DNA of 64,000 nucleotides from Halegenticoccus tardaugens. GTDB lineage: Archaea; Halobacteriota; Halobacteria; Halobacteriales; Haloferacaceae. This document shows, one piece after another, positions 24,255-32,921 of this stretch (position 1 is its first letter; the number at the start of each line of letters is the position of its first letter). The DNA lies in contig NZ_SDIC01000001.1 in the NCBI RefSeq assembly GCF_004116405.1, positions 1 through 64,000 of the forward strand, given 5' to 3'. The notes below the pieces were generated by a model. It saw only the letters and a list, made by a program, of their open reading frames with translations, was not told where the DNA came from and did not search any database. Position numbers and translations under genes: made by a program.

Positions 24255-25520
24255 CTACAGGCCGCCCGAGGTAAGCGACTCGAAGAAGCCCGGCGCGGAC
24301 GTGACGGACAGGTACAGCGCGAGCGCCACGAGCGCGAAGTTCACCGCCGCGAGCGCGAGGCCGTTTCGGTGCTCGCCCATCGTCTTCCGGTCGTTCACCG
24401 CCCAGAAGAGAAGCAGCGCCGTGATCGGTAGCCCGACGATCCCGTTGTACGCCGGAAAGAGGATGATCATGTCGACGACGCTGAGACCGAACAGCTCGTG
24501 GACCAGCGGCGAGAGGCTGCCGAGGCCGACGCCGACCGCGTAGATGAGCTTGAACTCGCGGCTCGCGCTGTCGGCATCCCGGCCGCGGGCGTGCTGGAGC
24601 AGGTACGAGGGCGTCCACATGATCGGGATGATGCTGTTGAACGCCGCGGCGACCGCGCCGACGAGAAAGAGCGCCATCGCCCACTCGCCGAGAACCTCCG
24701 AGAGCGCCAGCCCGGGCGTGATGAACGTGTCGAGCGACGTGTACCCGGCGGGCCGGAGCACCGCCGCCGCGACGACGACGATCGCGACCGTCGTGACGCC
24801 GCCGACGAGGTAGCCGACCCCGAGATCGCGCCGCATCGTCGACACGTCAGCGACGTCCGTCCACCCCTTCTGCGCGACGAGGTTCGATTCGAGGAAGAAG
24901 TTCGGCCAGAGGGCGGTCGTCCCCATGATCGCCGCGGCGAGCGTCAGCGCGCCGGCGTCGGGGAGCCGCGGGACGAAGCCGGCCGCGAGGTCCGGGAGCG
25001 ACGCGTCCGCGCCGCCGGCCACGACGAGGTAGCAGACGAGGAGCGCGAGCATCATCGCCGTCATCACCCGCTCGATCCCGTCGTAGTTCATCACGCCGAC
25101 GACGATCGCGAGCGCTCCGGTCACGACGGCGAGCGGCTGCCAGCCGATCGCGCCGCCGAGCATTATCGAGACCCCCTTTCCGACGGCGGCCGTCAGTTCG
25201 AGGGTCCAGGCGACGCAGCCGACCGACAGAAGGAGCGCGATCCCCGTCGCGGCCGGGCCGCCGAGTTTCCGCCGCGTGAACTGCATGAGCGAATCGCCGT
25301 GGATGCCGAGGCGCGCGCTCATGTCCTGCGCCATGAACCCGAGGAGGACCGCGCCGACGACGGCCCAGAGCAGGGCGTAGCCGTACCTGACGCCGGCCGA
25401 ACTCGCGATGTAGACCGACCCGGACCCGAAGTAGCTCGCGACCATCACGAACGCGAGCCCGTACTCCTGGAAGAACCCGCTCGCCGTGTCCCGCAGCTGT
25501 GACGCGTACGAGGTCGACAT
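24255..25520 (-). CDS. Nramp-related transporter without the canonical metal-binding residues
   Basis: 421 residues, about eleven hydrophobic segments. Aligning by eye to Nramp, TM1 reads FGSGSVYIASSAGVRYGYAL where the family has D-P-G-N...Q-AGAKYGYALLW, and TM6 reads LWPNFFLESNLV where the family has M-P-H-N-LFLHS. So the Asp, Asn and Met metal ligands are absent while the scaffold (YGYALLW, FMAQDMSARLGI) is kept. Some Nramp relatives transport Mg or amino acids. Likely cotranscribed with the TauE gene. Start fits a T/A-rich promoter around 25603-25612. Confidence 0.82.
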   Translation of the reverse strand: MSTSYASQLRDTASGFFQEYGLAFVMVASYFGSGSVYIASSAGVRYGYALLWAVVGAVLLGFMAQDMSARLGIHGDSLMQFTRRKLGGPAATGIALLLSVGCVAWTLELTAAVGKGVSIMLGGAIGWQPLAVVTGALAIVVGVMNYDGIERVMTAMMLALLVCYLVVAGGADASLPDLAAGFVPRLPDAGALTLAAAIMGTTALWPNFFLESNLVAQKGWTDVADVSTMRRDLGVGYLVGGVTTVAIVVVAAAVLRPAGYTSLDTFITPGLALSEVLGEWAMALFLVGAVAAAFNSIIPIMWTPSYLLQHARGRDADSASREFKLIYAVGVGLGSLSPLVHELFGLSVVDMIILFPAYNGIVGLPITALLLFWAVNDRKTMGEHRNGLALAAVNFALVALALYLSVTSAPGFFESLTSGGL

Positions 25521-25748
25521 CTATCGGCGCGTCCCCGGACGACCTGCGTTCGACGGACGACTCGACGCGTGCCCGACGGCTCTCTCCGCGGGCGACCGAT
25601 CAAAATAGGTCATCGTACGAACCGCTAGGTGCGTCTGCCTTTTCGGCGTCCTGCCTGTAAATACAAGCTCCGTTTACGGAGGCGAGCGACGGTGAATCGA
25701 AACGACAACTCGGACAACTTACTTCTTCCCCGAATTCTATGACCGAGT

Positions 25749-27323
25749 ATGCGACAGTTCACCGCCCTCTGTCTCGCTCTGCTCGTCGTCTGCTCCGGCG
25801 TCGGCCCGCCGGTCGCCGCGGCGCCCCAGTCCGATCTCGCCCCGGCCGCCGAGACGAAGCAGGTGAACGACACGTCCGAGTCGAGCGCCACGGTCGTCGA
25901 AGCGTCCCCGGACGCGCCCGTCGGCGAGGTGAACGGCTACCGACACGACGACTCGATCGCCGTCGACCAGTCCGACGGGCTCAACGATACGGAGATGGAG
26001 GCGTACGTCTCCCGGTCTATGGCCCGCGTCGAGCACCTGCGCGACCGAAAGTTCACGGAGCCGGTCCCGGTCGAGGTCATCTCGCGCGAGGAGTTCCGCG
26101 AAGAGTCGGCGGAGCGGCGGTCGAACGAGACGTTCGGCGCGTGGAACAACCAGGTGTGGGAGTCGCTCTTTATCGTCGGCGAAGACGCGGACGCGCAGGC
26201 GGCGCTGCGTTCGACGTACGGCGAGTCGGTCGCCGGCTACTACTCCCCGAAGGACGACGAGATCAAGATCGTCTCCGATTCGCCCGCCAACCCGACGGTC
26301 GACAACGCGACGCTGGTCCACGAGCTGACCCACGCGATGCAGGACCAGTACTACGACCTCTCCGATCCGCGGTACGCCGGCGAGACGCAGGACGGCGAAC
26401 TCGCTGCCGACGGCGTCGTCGAGGGCGAGGCGAGCTACGTCGAGGCCCGCTACTCAGAGCGGTGCAGCGACGACTGGGGGTGCGTCGCGACGCCCGGCGG
26501 GGTCGGCGGCGGCTCGCCGCCGAACCTCGGCGTCCTCCTCGCGATCTTCCAGCCGTACTCGGACGGGCCGGTGTACGTCGCCGACCTCGTGCGGGGCGGC
26601 GGCTGGGGCGCGGTCGACGCGAAGTTCGAATCGCCGCCCGCCTCGACCGAACAGACCATCCACGGGACCGACGAGGAACCCGTGCCGATCGAGTTCGACG
26701 ACCGCGCCGAGGACGGCTGGCGGACCTTCCCGGAACAGGGCCAAAACGGCTCCGACACCGTCGGCGAGGCGTCCATCTACGCCATGTTCTGGTACCAGGC
26801 GCGCGAGTACGGTGCCGACACCGTCGATCCGCGGGGGCTGGTGCAGGACCTCGACCGGTACGACACCTACGACTACGACGCGACGCCGTCGAACGGGTGG
26901 GCGAACGACCGCGTCTTCCCCTACCGAAACGGGACGGGCGACGACGCCGACTACGGCTACGTGTGGGTGACGGAGTGGGACACGGAGCGCGACGCGAAGC
27001 AGTTCCACGACGCTTACCTCTCGATCCTCGACGCGCACGACGCGACGGCGGCCGACGACGGCGTCCGCGTCGTCGAGGACGGCCCCTTCGCCGACGCCTT
27101 CCGCGTCACCCGCGACGGGACGCGCGTCACGATCGTCAACGGCCCGACGCCCGACGCCGTCGACGACATCAGGCCGGCGTCGGCGGACGGCGACCGCGGA
27201 GCCGCCGACGGACCGGAGGACTCCGACGGGGAAAGCGACGTCTCGGTGCCCGGCCTCAGGCCCGTCGTCGCGCTCCTCGCGCTCGTCGGCGCGGCGGCGA
27301 CGATCCTCCTGCGACGGCGCTGA
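25749..27323 (+). CDS. Hvo_1808-type surface protein with HELTH motif
   Basis: 524 residues. N-terminal signal peptide (MRQFTALCLALLVVCSGVG, cleavage near residue 25), an acidic extracellular domain, a gluzincin-like HELTHAMQDQYYDL (residues about 187-200) with downstream GVVEGEASYVEARY as third ligand, and a C-terminal Asp/Ser-rich stalk followed by a hydrophobic helix and RRR. The tail resembles archaeosortase (PGF-CTERM type) substrates, with VPGL rather than PGF. I recall this as the Hvo_1808 surface protein family. Probably a cell-surface metallopeptidase or relative. Promoter ACTTACTT at about 25717-25724. Confidence 0.85.
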   Translation: MRQFTALCLALLVVCSGVGPPVAAAPQSDLAPAAETKQVNDTSESSATVVEASPDAPVGEVNGYRHDDSIAVDQSDGLNDTEMEAYVSRSMARVEHLRDRKFTEPVPVEVISREEFREESAERRSNETFGAWNNQVWESLFIVGEDADAQAALRSTYGESVAGYYSPKDDEIKIVSDSPANPTVDNATLVHELTHAMQDQYYDLSDPRYAGETQDGELAADGVVEGEASYVEARYSERCSDDWGCVATPGGVGGGSPPNLGVLLAIFQPYSDGPVYVADLVRGGGWGAVDAKFESPPASTEQTIHGTDEEPVPIEFDDRAEDGWRTFPEQGQNGSDTVGEASIYAMFWYQAREYGADTVDPRGLVQDLDRYDTYDYDATPSNGWANDRVFPYRNGTGDDADYGYVWVTEWDTERDAKQFHDAYLSILDAHDATAADDGVRVVEDGPFADAFRVTRDGTRVTIVNGPTPDAVDDIRPASADGDRGAADGPEDSDGESDVSVPGLRPVVALLALVGAAATILLRRR

Positions 27324-27431
27324 GGCGGCCCCCCGCCGTCGCCAATCGCTCCGACGATCCGGCCGCGGTCGACGGTCGACGCGCGGACGCAACTGCGGGG
27401 CTTTTTGCGTGCGCCGGCCAAACCCCGACCA

Positions 27432-28601
27432 ATGACCGAATTCGACATCGTCGGGACGGAGGCCATCCTGGAGGGTCGCGCCACCGACGCGTACTTCGAA
27501 CGGACGGAGACGACGCTCCGGCACGCGGGGAAGAACCCGCGCGTCGTCGCGGAGGTGACGGCCGACCAGTTCCCCACCGGGGAGTTCGAACTCCTCGCGG
27601 GTCTCGAAGACGCCGCGCGCCTGCTCGCCGGCCGCGACGTCGACGTCGACGCGATCCCCGAGGGACGACTGTTCGACGGCGGACCCGTCATGCGAATCGA
27701 GGGTCCGTACCTGGCGTTCGCCCGGTTCGAAACCTCGCTCCTCGGTTTTCTGTCGCACGCCTCTGGTATCGCCACGGCCGCGCTGGAGACGCGGCTCGCC
27801 GCGCCCGACTCGACCGTCCTCTCGTTCGGCGCGCGGCACGTCCACCCCTCGATCGCCGCGGTCGTCGAACGCAGCGCGCTCCTGGCGGGACTCGACGGCT
27901 TCTCGCACGTCGCCGCGGGCGACCTCCTCGGGCGGGAGGCGAGCGGGACGATGCCGCACGCGCTCGTCATCTGCTTCGGCCGGGATCACCAGGAGGACGC
28001 CTGGCGCGCCTTCGACGAGGCGGTACCGGCGGGCGTCCCCCGGATCGCGCTCTGCGACACGTACTCCGACGAGAAGGAGGAGGTCGTCCGGGCCGTCGAG
28101 GCGCTCGGCGACCGGCTCGACGGCGTCCGGCTGGACACGACGGGGTCGCGACGGGGCGACTTCCGGCACATCGTCCGCGAGGTTCGCTGGGAACTCGACG
28201 CCCGCGGCTACGACGACGTGGACATCTTCGCCAGTGGCGGGCTCGGACCTGACGACCTCCGGGAGCTTCGGGACGTCGTCGACGGCTTCGGCGTCGGGGG
28301 CTCCATCTCGAACGCGGATCCCGTCGACTTCGCGCTCGACATCGTCGAGGTCGAGGGCGAGCCGACGGCGAAGCGGGGCAAGCTCTCCGGGGTGAAGGAG
28401 GCGTACCGCACCGCGGACGGCGAGCACGCCGTCCGGCTTCGCGGCGACGACGCGCCCCCGAACGCGGAACCGCTCCTCGAACCGCTGGTCCGCGACGGCG
28501 AGGTCGTCGCCGAGTTCGACCTCGACGAGGCGGCGGCGCGCGCGACCGCGGACGCGGAGCTGACCGGCTTCGGACGGAAGCCGCCGGCCGAGGGGCGGTG
28601 A
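27432..28601 (+). CDS. pncB: nicotinate phosphoribosyltransferase
   Basis: 389 residues. Forms nicotinate mononucleotide from nicotinate and PRPP in NAD salvage. Conserved regions: FDIVGTEAILEGRATDAYF, the SFGARHVHPSI block, RDHQEDAWRAFDEAVP, and the phosphate-binding FGVGGSISNADPVDFALDIV. ATG 27432 is chosen; the upstream extension (MRAPAKPRP) is not family-like. A possible nicotinamidase gene lies at 22798-23382. Confidence 0.92.
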   Translation: MTEFDIVGTEAILEGRATDAYFERTETTLRHAGKNPRVVAEVTADQFPTGEFELLAGLEDAARLLAGRDVDVDAIPEGRLFDGGPVMRIEGPYLAFARFETSLLGFLSHASGIATAALETRLAAPDSTVLSFGARHVHPSIAAVVERSALLAGLDGFSHVAAGDLLGREASGTMPHALVICFGRDHQEDAWRAFDEAVPAGVPRIALCDTYSDEKEEVVRAVEALGDRLDGVRLDTTGSRRGDFRHIVREVRWELDARGYDDVDIFASGGLGPDDLRELRDVVDGFGVGGSISNADPVDFALDIVEVEGEPTAKRGKLSGVKEAYRTADGEHAVRLRGDDAPPNAEPLLEPLVRDGEVVAEFDLDEAAARATADAELTGFGRKPPAEGR

Positions 28602-28680
28602 CGGCGGGCGGCAGGAGGAGGCGACGCGGGGCGGAGACCGTATTCTGCTCGCGCGGGACGAGTCGAGGGGCGACGACCGC

Positions 28681-29289
28681 TCAGAGCGACAGTTCTTCGA
28701 CGCTGCCGCCGTCGGGCCGCTCGCGGAACACCTGTCCCTCGAACAGCGTCACCACCGTCTCGTCGTCCTGCCACGCGAACGGCGAGAGGCGCGCCTTTCG
28801 GCAGACGCGGGTGAGATACTCCTCCCTGCTCCAGCCGTTTTCGACCGGGATCGTCGGGTAGAGCCAGCCGTGCCGGCCGCCGTTGTCGATCGCGACCCCG
28901 TGGGTGCCGAGTTCGAGATCGGCGAGCGGGTCGTTGGTGAGGACGTAGTTGCAGACGACGCAGACGGAGACGTTCAGGTTCGACAGTTCGGGCGGTTCGA
29001 CCTCGGAGCCGCAGGAATCGCCCGACGCGGCCTTGATCGCCGCGTCGACGATCGCGTGGCCGAGCTGTTCCTTTCCGCGGTACGCGCCGGCGCAGCCGCG
29101 CAGTCGGCCGCGTCCCCGAGTCGACTGGAGTCGAACGAACGCGCCGATCCGGTTGTAGAACGCATCGCGCATGCTACCGGGCTGTTCGCGTTGTCCGTGC
29201 AGAACATACGATTCGACCGATTCTCGCGCCAGTTCGACCGCCCGAGCCCCGTCCTCGTAGGAGAGGCGTACGGTCTGCGCCTCGGACAT
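28681..29289 (-). CDS. AMMECR1 family protein
   Basis: 202 residues, matching AMMECR1 in length and motifs: FVRLQSTRGRGRLRGCAGAY (an LRGCIG-type signature) and SVCVVCNYVLTNDP, then GRHGWLYPTIPVENGWSREEYL. A conserved archaeal/eukaryotic protein whose biochemical role is unsettled. Divergent from rnpB, with about 117 nt between them holding both promoters. Confidence 0.93.
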   Translation of the reverse strand: MSEAQTVRLSYEDGARAVELARESVESYVLHGQREQPGSMRDAFYNRIGAFVRLQSTRGRGRLRGCAGAYRGKEQLGHAIVDAAIKAASGDSCGSEVEPPELSNLNVSVCVVCNYVLTNDPLADLELGTHGVAIDNGGRHGWLYPTIPVENGWSREEYLTRVCRKARLSPFAWQDDETVVTLFEGQVFRERPDGGSVEELSL

Positions 29290-29376
29290 ACCTCGTTTCT
29301 GGTACCCGAGCGACTTGAACGCTTCCCTTTACACAATATGAATAGTGAAGGAATGTCCGAAACGAGTGATCGAACG

Positions 29377-29386
29377 GCTTATTCCC
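29377..29386 (+). promoter_or_regulatory. TATA box of rnpB
   Basis: GGCTTATTCC centred about 26 nt before the predicted RNA 5' end at 29407, independently supporting that end. Confidence 0.65.
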
Positions 29387-29406
29387 GTCGCGCGACTACC
29401 GAAAAC

Positions 29407-29841
29407 CGGCAGAGAGAGCCCGACCCCCGTGCTCGAAGGCGCGCCGCTTCGCGGCCGCGCGGACGGGCATGAGGAAAGTCCCCCCACCGTCCGGACGGGT
29501 GACCGGGCGCAAGCCCGGAGTCGGAGACGGCTGGCTCTGGAACAGAAACGAGACCGCTCGGCCCGACCGATGAGGTGCGCGAACCCGACCGCGAGGGAGG
29601 GGAGCTAACCCACCGAGGGCGCGCGACGGGGCGCCGTCGCGTCTGCGCGAACGGCTCACGCCGTTCGTGGACGGCCGAGAACGGATGGAACGGCGAACCC
29701 TCACCGGTGCAAGTCCGCGCCACCGGGCGCGGTCGGCGCGACTCGCGCGTCGGCCGCCGCCCGAAGGTAGTCCGGACACGCGGACGCGGACGCTCAGCCG
29801 AATGTCGGGACGAACAGAAGGGGGCTTACTCCTCTCAGCCG
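29407..29841 (+). ncRNA. rnpB: RNase P RNA (archaeal type A)
   Basis: Catalytic RNA that trims 5' leaders from tRNA precursors. CR-I GAGGAAAGTCC begins at 29471, and CR-V ACAGAAG lies at 29814-29820. The ends are set by helix P1: CGGC-A-GAGAG (29407-29416) pairs with CTCTC-A-GCCG (29832-29841). About 435 nt, within the range of haloarchaeal type A RNAs. The long paired arms are GC-rich. A tandem array of hairpins starts only 4 nt after the RNA. Confidence 0.95.
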
Positions 29842-29844
29842 CTT

Positions 29845-29968
29845 ACTTCGCCGACGAGCGTCGGCTCAGAATACTACTTCGCCGACGCTCGTCGGCTCAT
29901 ATTGCTACCTCACCGACGACCGTCGGGTTGGCTTCCTACCTCACCGACGACCGTCGGGTCGGCAACCT
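29845..29968 (+). repeat. four tandem 31-bp hairpin repeats
   Basis: Units start at 29845, 29876, 29907 and 29938, exactly 31 bp apart. Each contains an inverted repeat of the form CCGAC-N4-GTCGG (for example GCCGACGAGCGTCGGC and GCCGACGCTCGTCGGC). The loop differs between units while the stem stays paired. A fifth, degenerate unit may follow (CTTCGCCGCCGG). Begins 4 nt after rnpB. Confidence 0.9.
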
Positions 29969-30035
29969 CCTTCGCCGCCGGCTGATCGGACTCCCTCCGC
30001 GGCGGTTCGAGCGACGGTGCAACTCGGCCTGGGTT

Positions 30036-30064
30036 TTAATATCTTTATCGGATATTCTTATTAA
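30036..30064 (+). promoter_or_regulatory. nested inverted repeat upstream of the metal ATPase (candidate operator)
   Basis: TTAAT (30036-30040) with ATTAA (30060-30064), and inside them AATATC (30038-30043) with GATATT (30051-30056), form an AT-rich dyad 70-95 nt before the start codon. It resembles an operator for a metal-responsive regulator. No regulator gene is adjacent. Confidence 0.5.
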
Positions 30065-30100
30065 GGATCGGGTAGTAAATGCCCCTCTAGTGGCAGGGAA

Positions 30101-30109
30101 GTTAATATC
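30101..30109 (+). promoter_or_regulatory. TATA box of the metal ATPase gene
   Basis: GTTAATATC centred about 28 nt before ATG 30133, so the message is probably almost leaderless; a GGAG lies at 30124-30127. Confidence 0.6.
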
Positions 30110-30132
30110 CGTGGAGCTACTACGGAGACGTG

Positions 30133-32808
30133 ATGACCGACACGCAGCGGGACGCTCGCGGGGACGCTCCCGGTTGTGACTGTTGTTCCCCCGAGCACGA
30201 CGGCGCGGCCGTCGACCGCGACCGTTCCGCCGACGGTCCCGGCGCCGACAGCGCTTCCGTCCTCCGACTTTCGATCCCGGAGATGGACTGCCCGTCGTGC
30301 GCGGAGAAGGTGACGAGGAGCGTCGCCTCGCTCGGCGACGGCGTCCGGGGGATCGACGCCAGACCGACGAGCGGCACGCTCGTCGTCCGGTACGACTCCG
30401 GCGAGACGGCCCCCGAGGCCGTCCGCGATCGCGTCGAGGCGGCGGGGTACGAGGTGCGGGACGGGAAGACCGAGACGTTCGACGTCCCGGAGATGGACTG
30501 CCCCTCGTGCGCCGGCACGGTCGAGCGCGCGCTCTCGTCGCTCGACGGCGCGATCGAGGTCGAAACCCGCCCCGTCGCGGGACGAGTCGTCGTCACGTAC
30601 GACCCCGGACGGACGAGCCGCGGAGCCGTCGTCGCGGCGATCGAGGGCGCGGGATACGCCGTCGAGTCGGCGGACGGTCCGGCGTCGCCGCACTCGATCT
30701 GGCGGAGCAGACGGGCGCTCAAGACGTGGAGCGGCGCGGCCTTCCTCCTCGCCGGGATCCTCTTCGAGTACCTCCTCGTGGCGCAGAACGCCCCCCTCGC
30801 GACCCTCGCCGGGCGGGACGTCACGGTCGACTGGCTGCTCTACGTCGCGGCCGCCGCCGTCGCCGGGCAGGGGATCGTCCGCAACGGCTACTACTCCGCG
30901 CGCAACCGCAGCCTCGACATCGACTTCCTGATGGCCGCCGGCGTCCTCGGCGCGCTCGCCGTGAACCTGCCGTTCGAGGCGGCGACGCTCGCGGTGCTCT
31001 TCAGCGTCGCCGAACTGCTCGAACGCTTCTCGATGGACCGCGCGCGGAACTCCCTCCGAGAACTGATGGAACTGTCGCCCGACACGGCGACCGTCCGCCG
31101 CGACGGCGCGGAGGAGACGGTCCCCGTCGAAGACGTCTCGGTCGGGGAGACGGTCGTCGTCCGTCCCGGCGAGAAGATCCCGCTCGACGGCGTCGTCCGC
31201 GACGGAGCGAGCGCGGTCGACGAGTCGCCGATCACCGGCGAGAGCGTCCCGGTCGACAAGAGCGAGGGCGACGAGGTGTACGCCGGGGGCATCAACGAGG
31301 GCGGCTACCTCGAAGTCGAGGCGACGGCCGCGGCCGCCGACTCGACGCTCTCGCGCGTCATCGAACTGGTCGAGGACGCGCAGGCGAACCGAACCGAGAG
31401 CGAGCGGTTCGTCGACCGGTTCGCCCGCTACTACACGCCCGTCATCGTCGCCGGGGCCGCGCTCACGTTCCTCCTCTCGCCGTTCGTCCTCGGCGTGACG
31501 TGGACCGAGGCGTTCGTCCGCGGGCTGACGCTGCTCGTCATCGCCTGTCCCTGCGCGTTCGTGATCTCGACGCCCGTCAGCGTCGTCTCCGGCGTCACGA
31601 GCGCGGCGCGCAATGGCGTCCTGATCAAGGGCGGCACCCACCTCGAAGCGATGGGCGAGGTCGACGCCGTCGCGCTCGACAAGACGGGGACGCTCACGCG
31701 GGGCGAACTCACCGTCACGGACGTCATCGCGCTCAACGGGACGACCCGCGCGGATCTCCTCCGCTGCGCCCGCGCCGTCGAGCGACGCAGCGAACACCCG
31801 ATCGGCGCGGCGATCGTCGACTACGCGACGCGCGAGCTTCGAGGCGCCGAGGGACCGTTGGACGAGCGCGATGACGGCTCGAACCGATCCGGCGGACGCG
31901 GCGACCCGGACCGCGAGGTCGACGACTTCGAGTCCATCGCGGGCAAGGGCGTCCGGGCGACCCTCGACGGAACGACCCACTACGCCGGCAAACCGGGGCT
32001 CTTCGCGGACCTCGGCTTCGACCTCGAACACGCGCACGTCGAGACGGACGGCGGGGCGGCGGTCGTTGGGGAACACCTCTCTCGCGCCACAGACTGCGAG
32101 CACGGCTCCTATCTCGACCTCGTGAACGAGACGGTGCCGCGCCTGCAGGCCGAGGGCAAGACCGTCGTGCTCGTCGGAACCGAGGACGAACCGGAGGGCG
32201 CGATCGCCATCGCCGACACCGTCCGCCCGGAGGCAGAGTGGGCCGTCTCGCGCCTGCGCGATCTCGGCGTCGAACGGATCGTGATGCTCACGGGCGACAA
32301 CGAGCGGACGGCGCGCGTCATCGGCGAGCGCGTCGGCGTCGACGCGGTGAACGCCGACCTACTGCCCGAAGAGAAGGTCGCAGCGGTCGAGCGTCTCCGC
32401 GAGGAGTGCGGGACGGTGGCGATGGTGGGCGACGGGGTGAACGACGCGCCGGCGCTGGCGACCGCCTCGGTGGGCATCGCGATGGGCGCGGCGGGAACCG
32501 ACACCGCGCTCGAAACCGCCGACGTCGCGCTCATGGGCGACGACCTCTCGAAGCTCCCCTACCTGTACGCGCTCTCGCGCAAAGCCAACGGCGTCATCCG
32601 CCAGAACGTCTGGTCGTCGCTCGGCGTGAAGGCGGTGCTCGCGATCGGCGCGCCGCTCGGGTTCGTGTCGGTCATCCACGCCGTCGTGATCGGCGACATG
32701 GGGATGAGCCTCGGCGTCACCGGCAACGCCATGCGGCTCGCGGGCGTCTCGCCCGACGGCGACGCGCCGACCGCGGCGGACGAGCGCCGTCCGGAACGAT
32801 CCGATTAG
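30133..32808 (+). CDS. P1B-type heavy-metal ATPase (Zn/Cd/Pb type)
   Basis: 891 residues. An N-terminal Cys cluster (Cys15, 17, 18), two HMA domains with EMDCPSCA (Cys53/56 and Cys123/126), then eight membrane helices. The ion-site motif is CPC (Cys472-Pro-Cys474; CPCAFVIST), with phosphorylated Asp516 in DKTGTLT, TGES in the actuator, HPIG in the nucleotide domain, TGDN and GDGVNDAPAL. This is a divalent soft-metal exporter, close to ZntA/CadA; the last helices end in IGDMGMSL. An unusual acidic insertion of about 25 residues follows HPIG. ATG 30133 is preferred over the adjacent GTG 30130. Confidence 0.93.
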   Translation: MTDTQRDARGDAPGCDCCSPEHDGAAVDRDRSADGPGADSASVLRLSIPEMDCPSCAEKVTRSVASLGDGVRGIDARPTSGTLVVRYDSGETAPEAVRDRVEAAGYEVRDGKTETFDVPEMDCPSCAGTVERALSSLDGAIEVETRPVAGRVVVTYDPGRTSRGAVVAAIEGAGYAVESADGPASPHSIWRSRRALKTWSGAAFLLAGILFEYLLVAQNAPLATLAGRDVTVDWLLYVAAAAVAGQGIVRNGYYSARNRSLDIDFLMAAGVLGALAVNLPFEAATLAVLFSVAELLERFSMDRARNSLRELMELSPDTATVRRDGAEETVPVEDVSVGETVVVRPGEKIPLDGVVRDGASAVDESPITGESVPVDKSEGDEVYAGGINEGGYLEVEATAAAADSTLSRVIELVEDAQANRTESERFVDRFARYYTPVIVAGAALTFLLSPFVLGVTWTEAFVRGLTLLVIACPCAFVISTPVSVVSGVTSAARNGVLIKGGTHLEAMGEVDAVALDKTGTLTRGELTVTDVIALNGTTRADLLRCARAVERRSEHPIGAAIVDYATRELRGAEGPLDERDDGSNRSGGRGDPDREVDDFESIAGKGVRATLDGTTHYAGKPGLFADLGFDLEHAHVETDGGAAVVGEHLSRATDCEHGSYLDLVNETVPRLQAEGKTVVLVGTEDEPEGAIAIADTVRPEAEWAVSRLRDLGVERIVMLTGDNERTARVIGERVGVDAVNADLLPEEKVAAVERLREECGTVAMVGDGVNDAPALATASVGIAMGAAGTDTALETADVALMGDDLSKLPYLYALSRKANGVIRQNVWSSLGVKAVLAIGAPLGFVSVIHAVVIGDMGMSLGVTGNAMRLAGVSPDGDAPTAADERRPERSD

Positions 32809-32921
32809 TCGGCGCTTCGTCACTCGCGTTCGCCTCCGTTCCGGCTCGATTCCGTCGCGTCGCCGCCGCGGACCGTCCGCCGGCCAGAACGCTCATGCGG
32901 CGGCGGACCCCATCTACTCCG

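Noticed and set aside
25668..25681. Hairpin CTCCG-TTTA-CGGAG upstream of the surface protein gene
   Set aside because: Only 5 bp of stem, not near a start or stop. Too little to call regulatory.
29345..29608. Short open frames across RNase P RNA on both strands
   Set aside because: The region folds as rnpB with CR-I, CR-V and P1; the ORFs are incidental.
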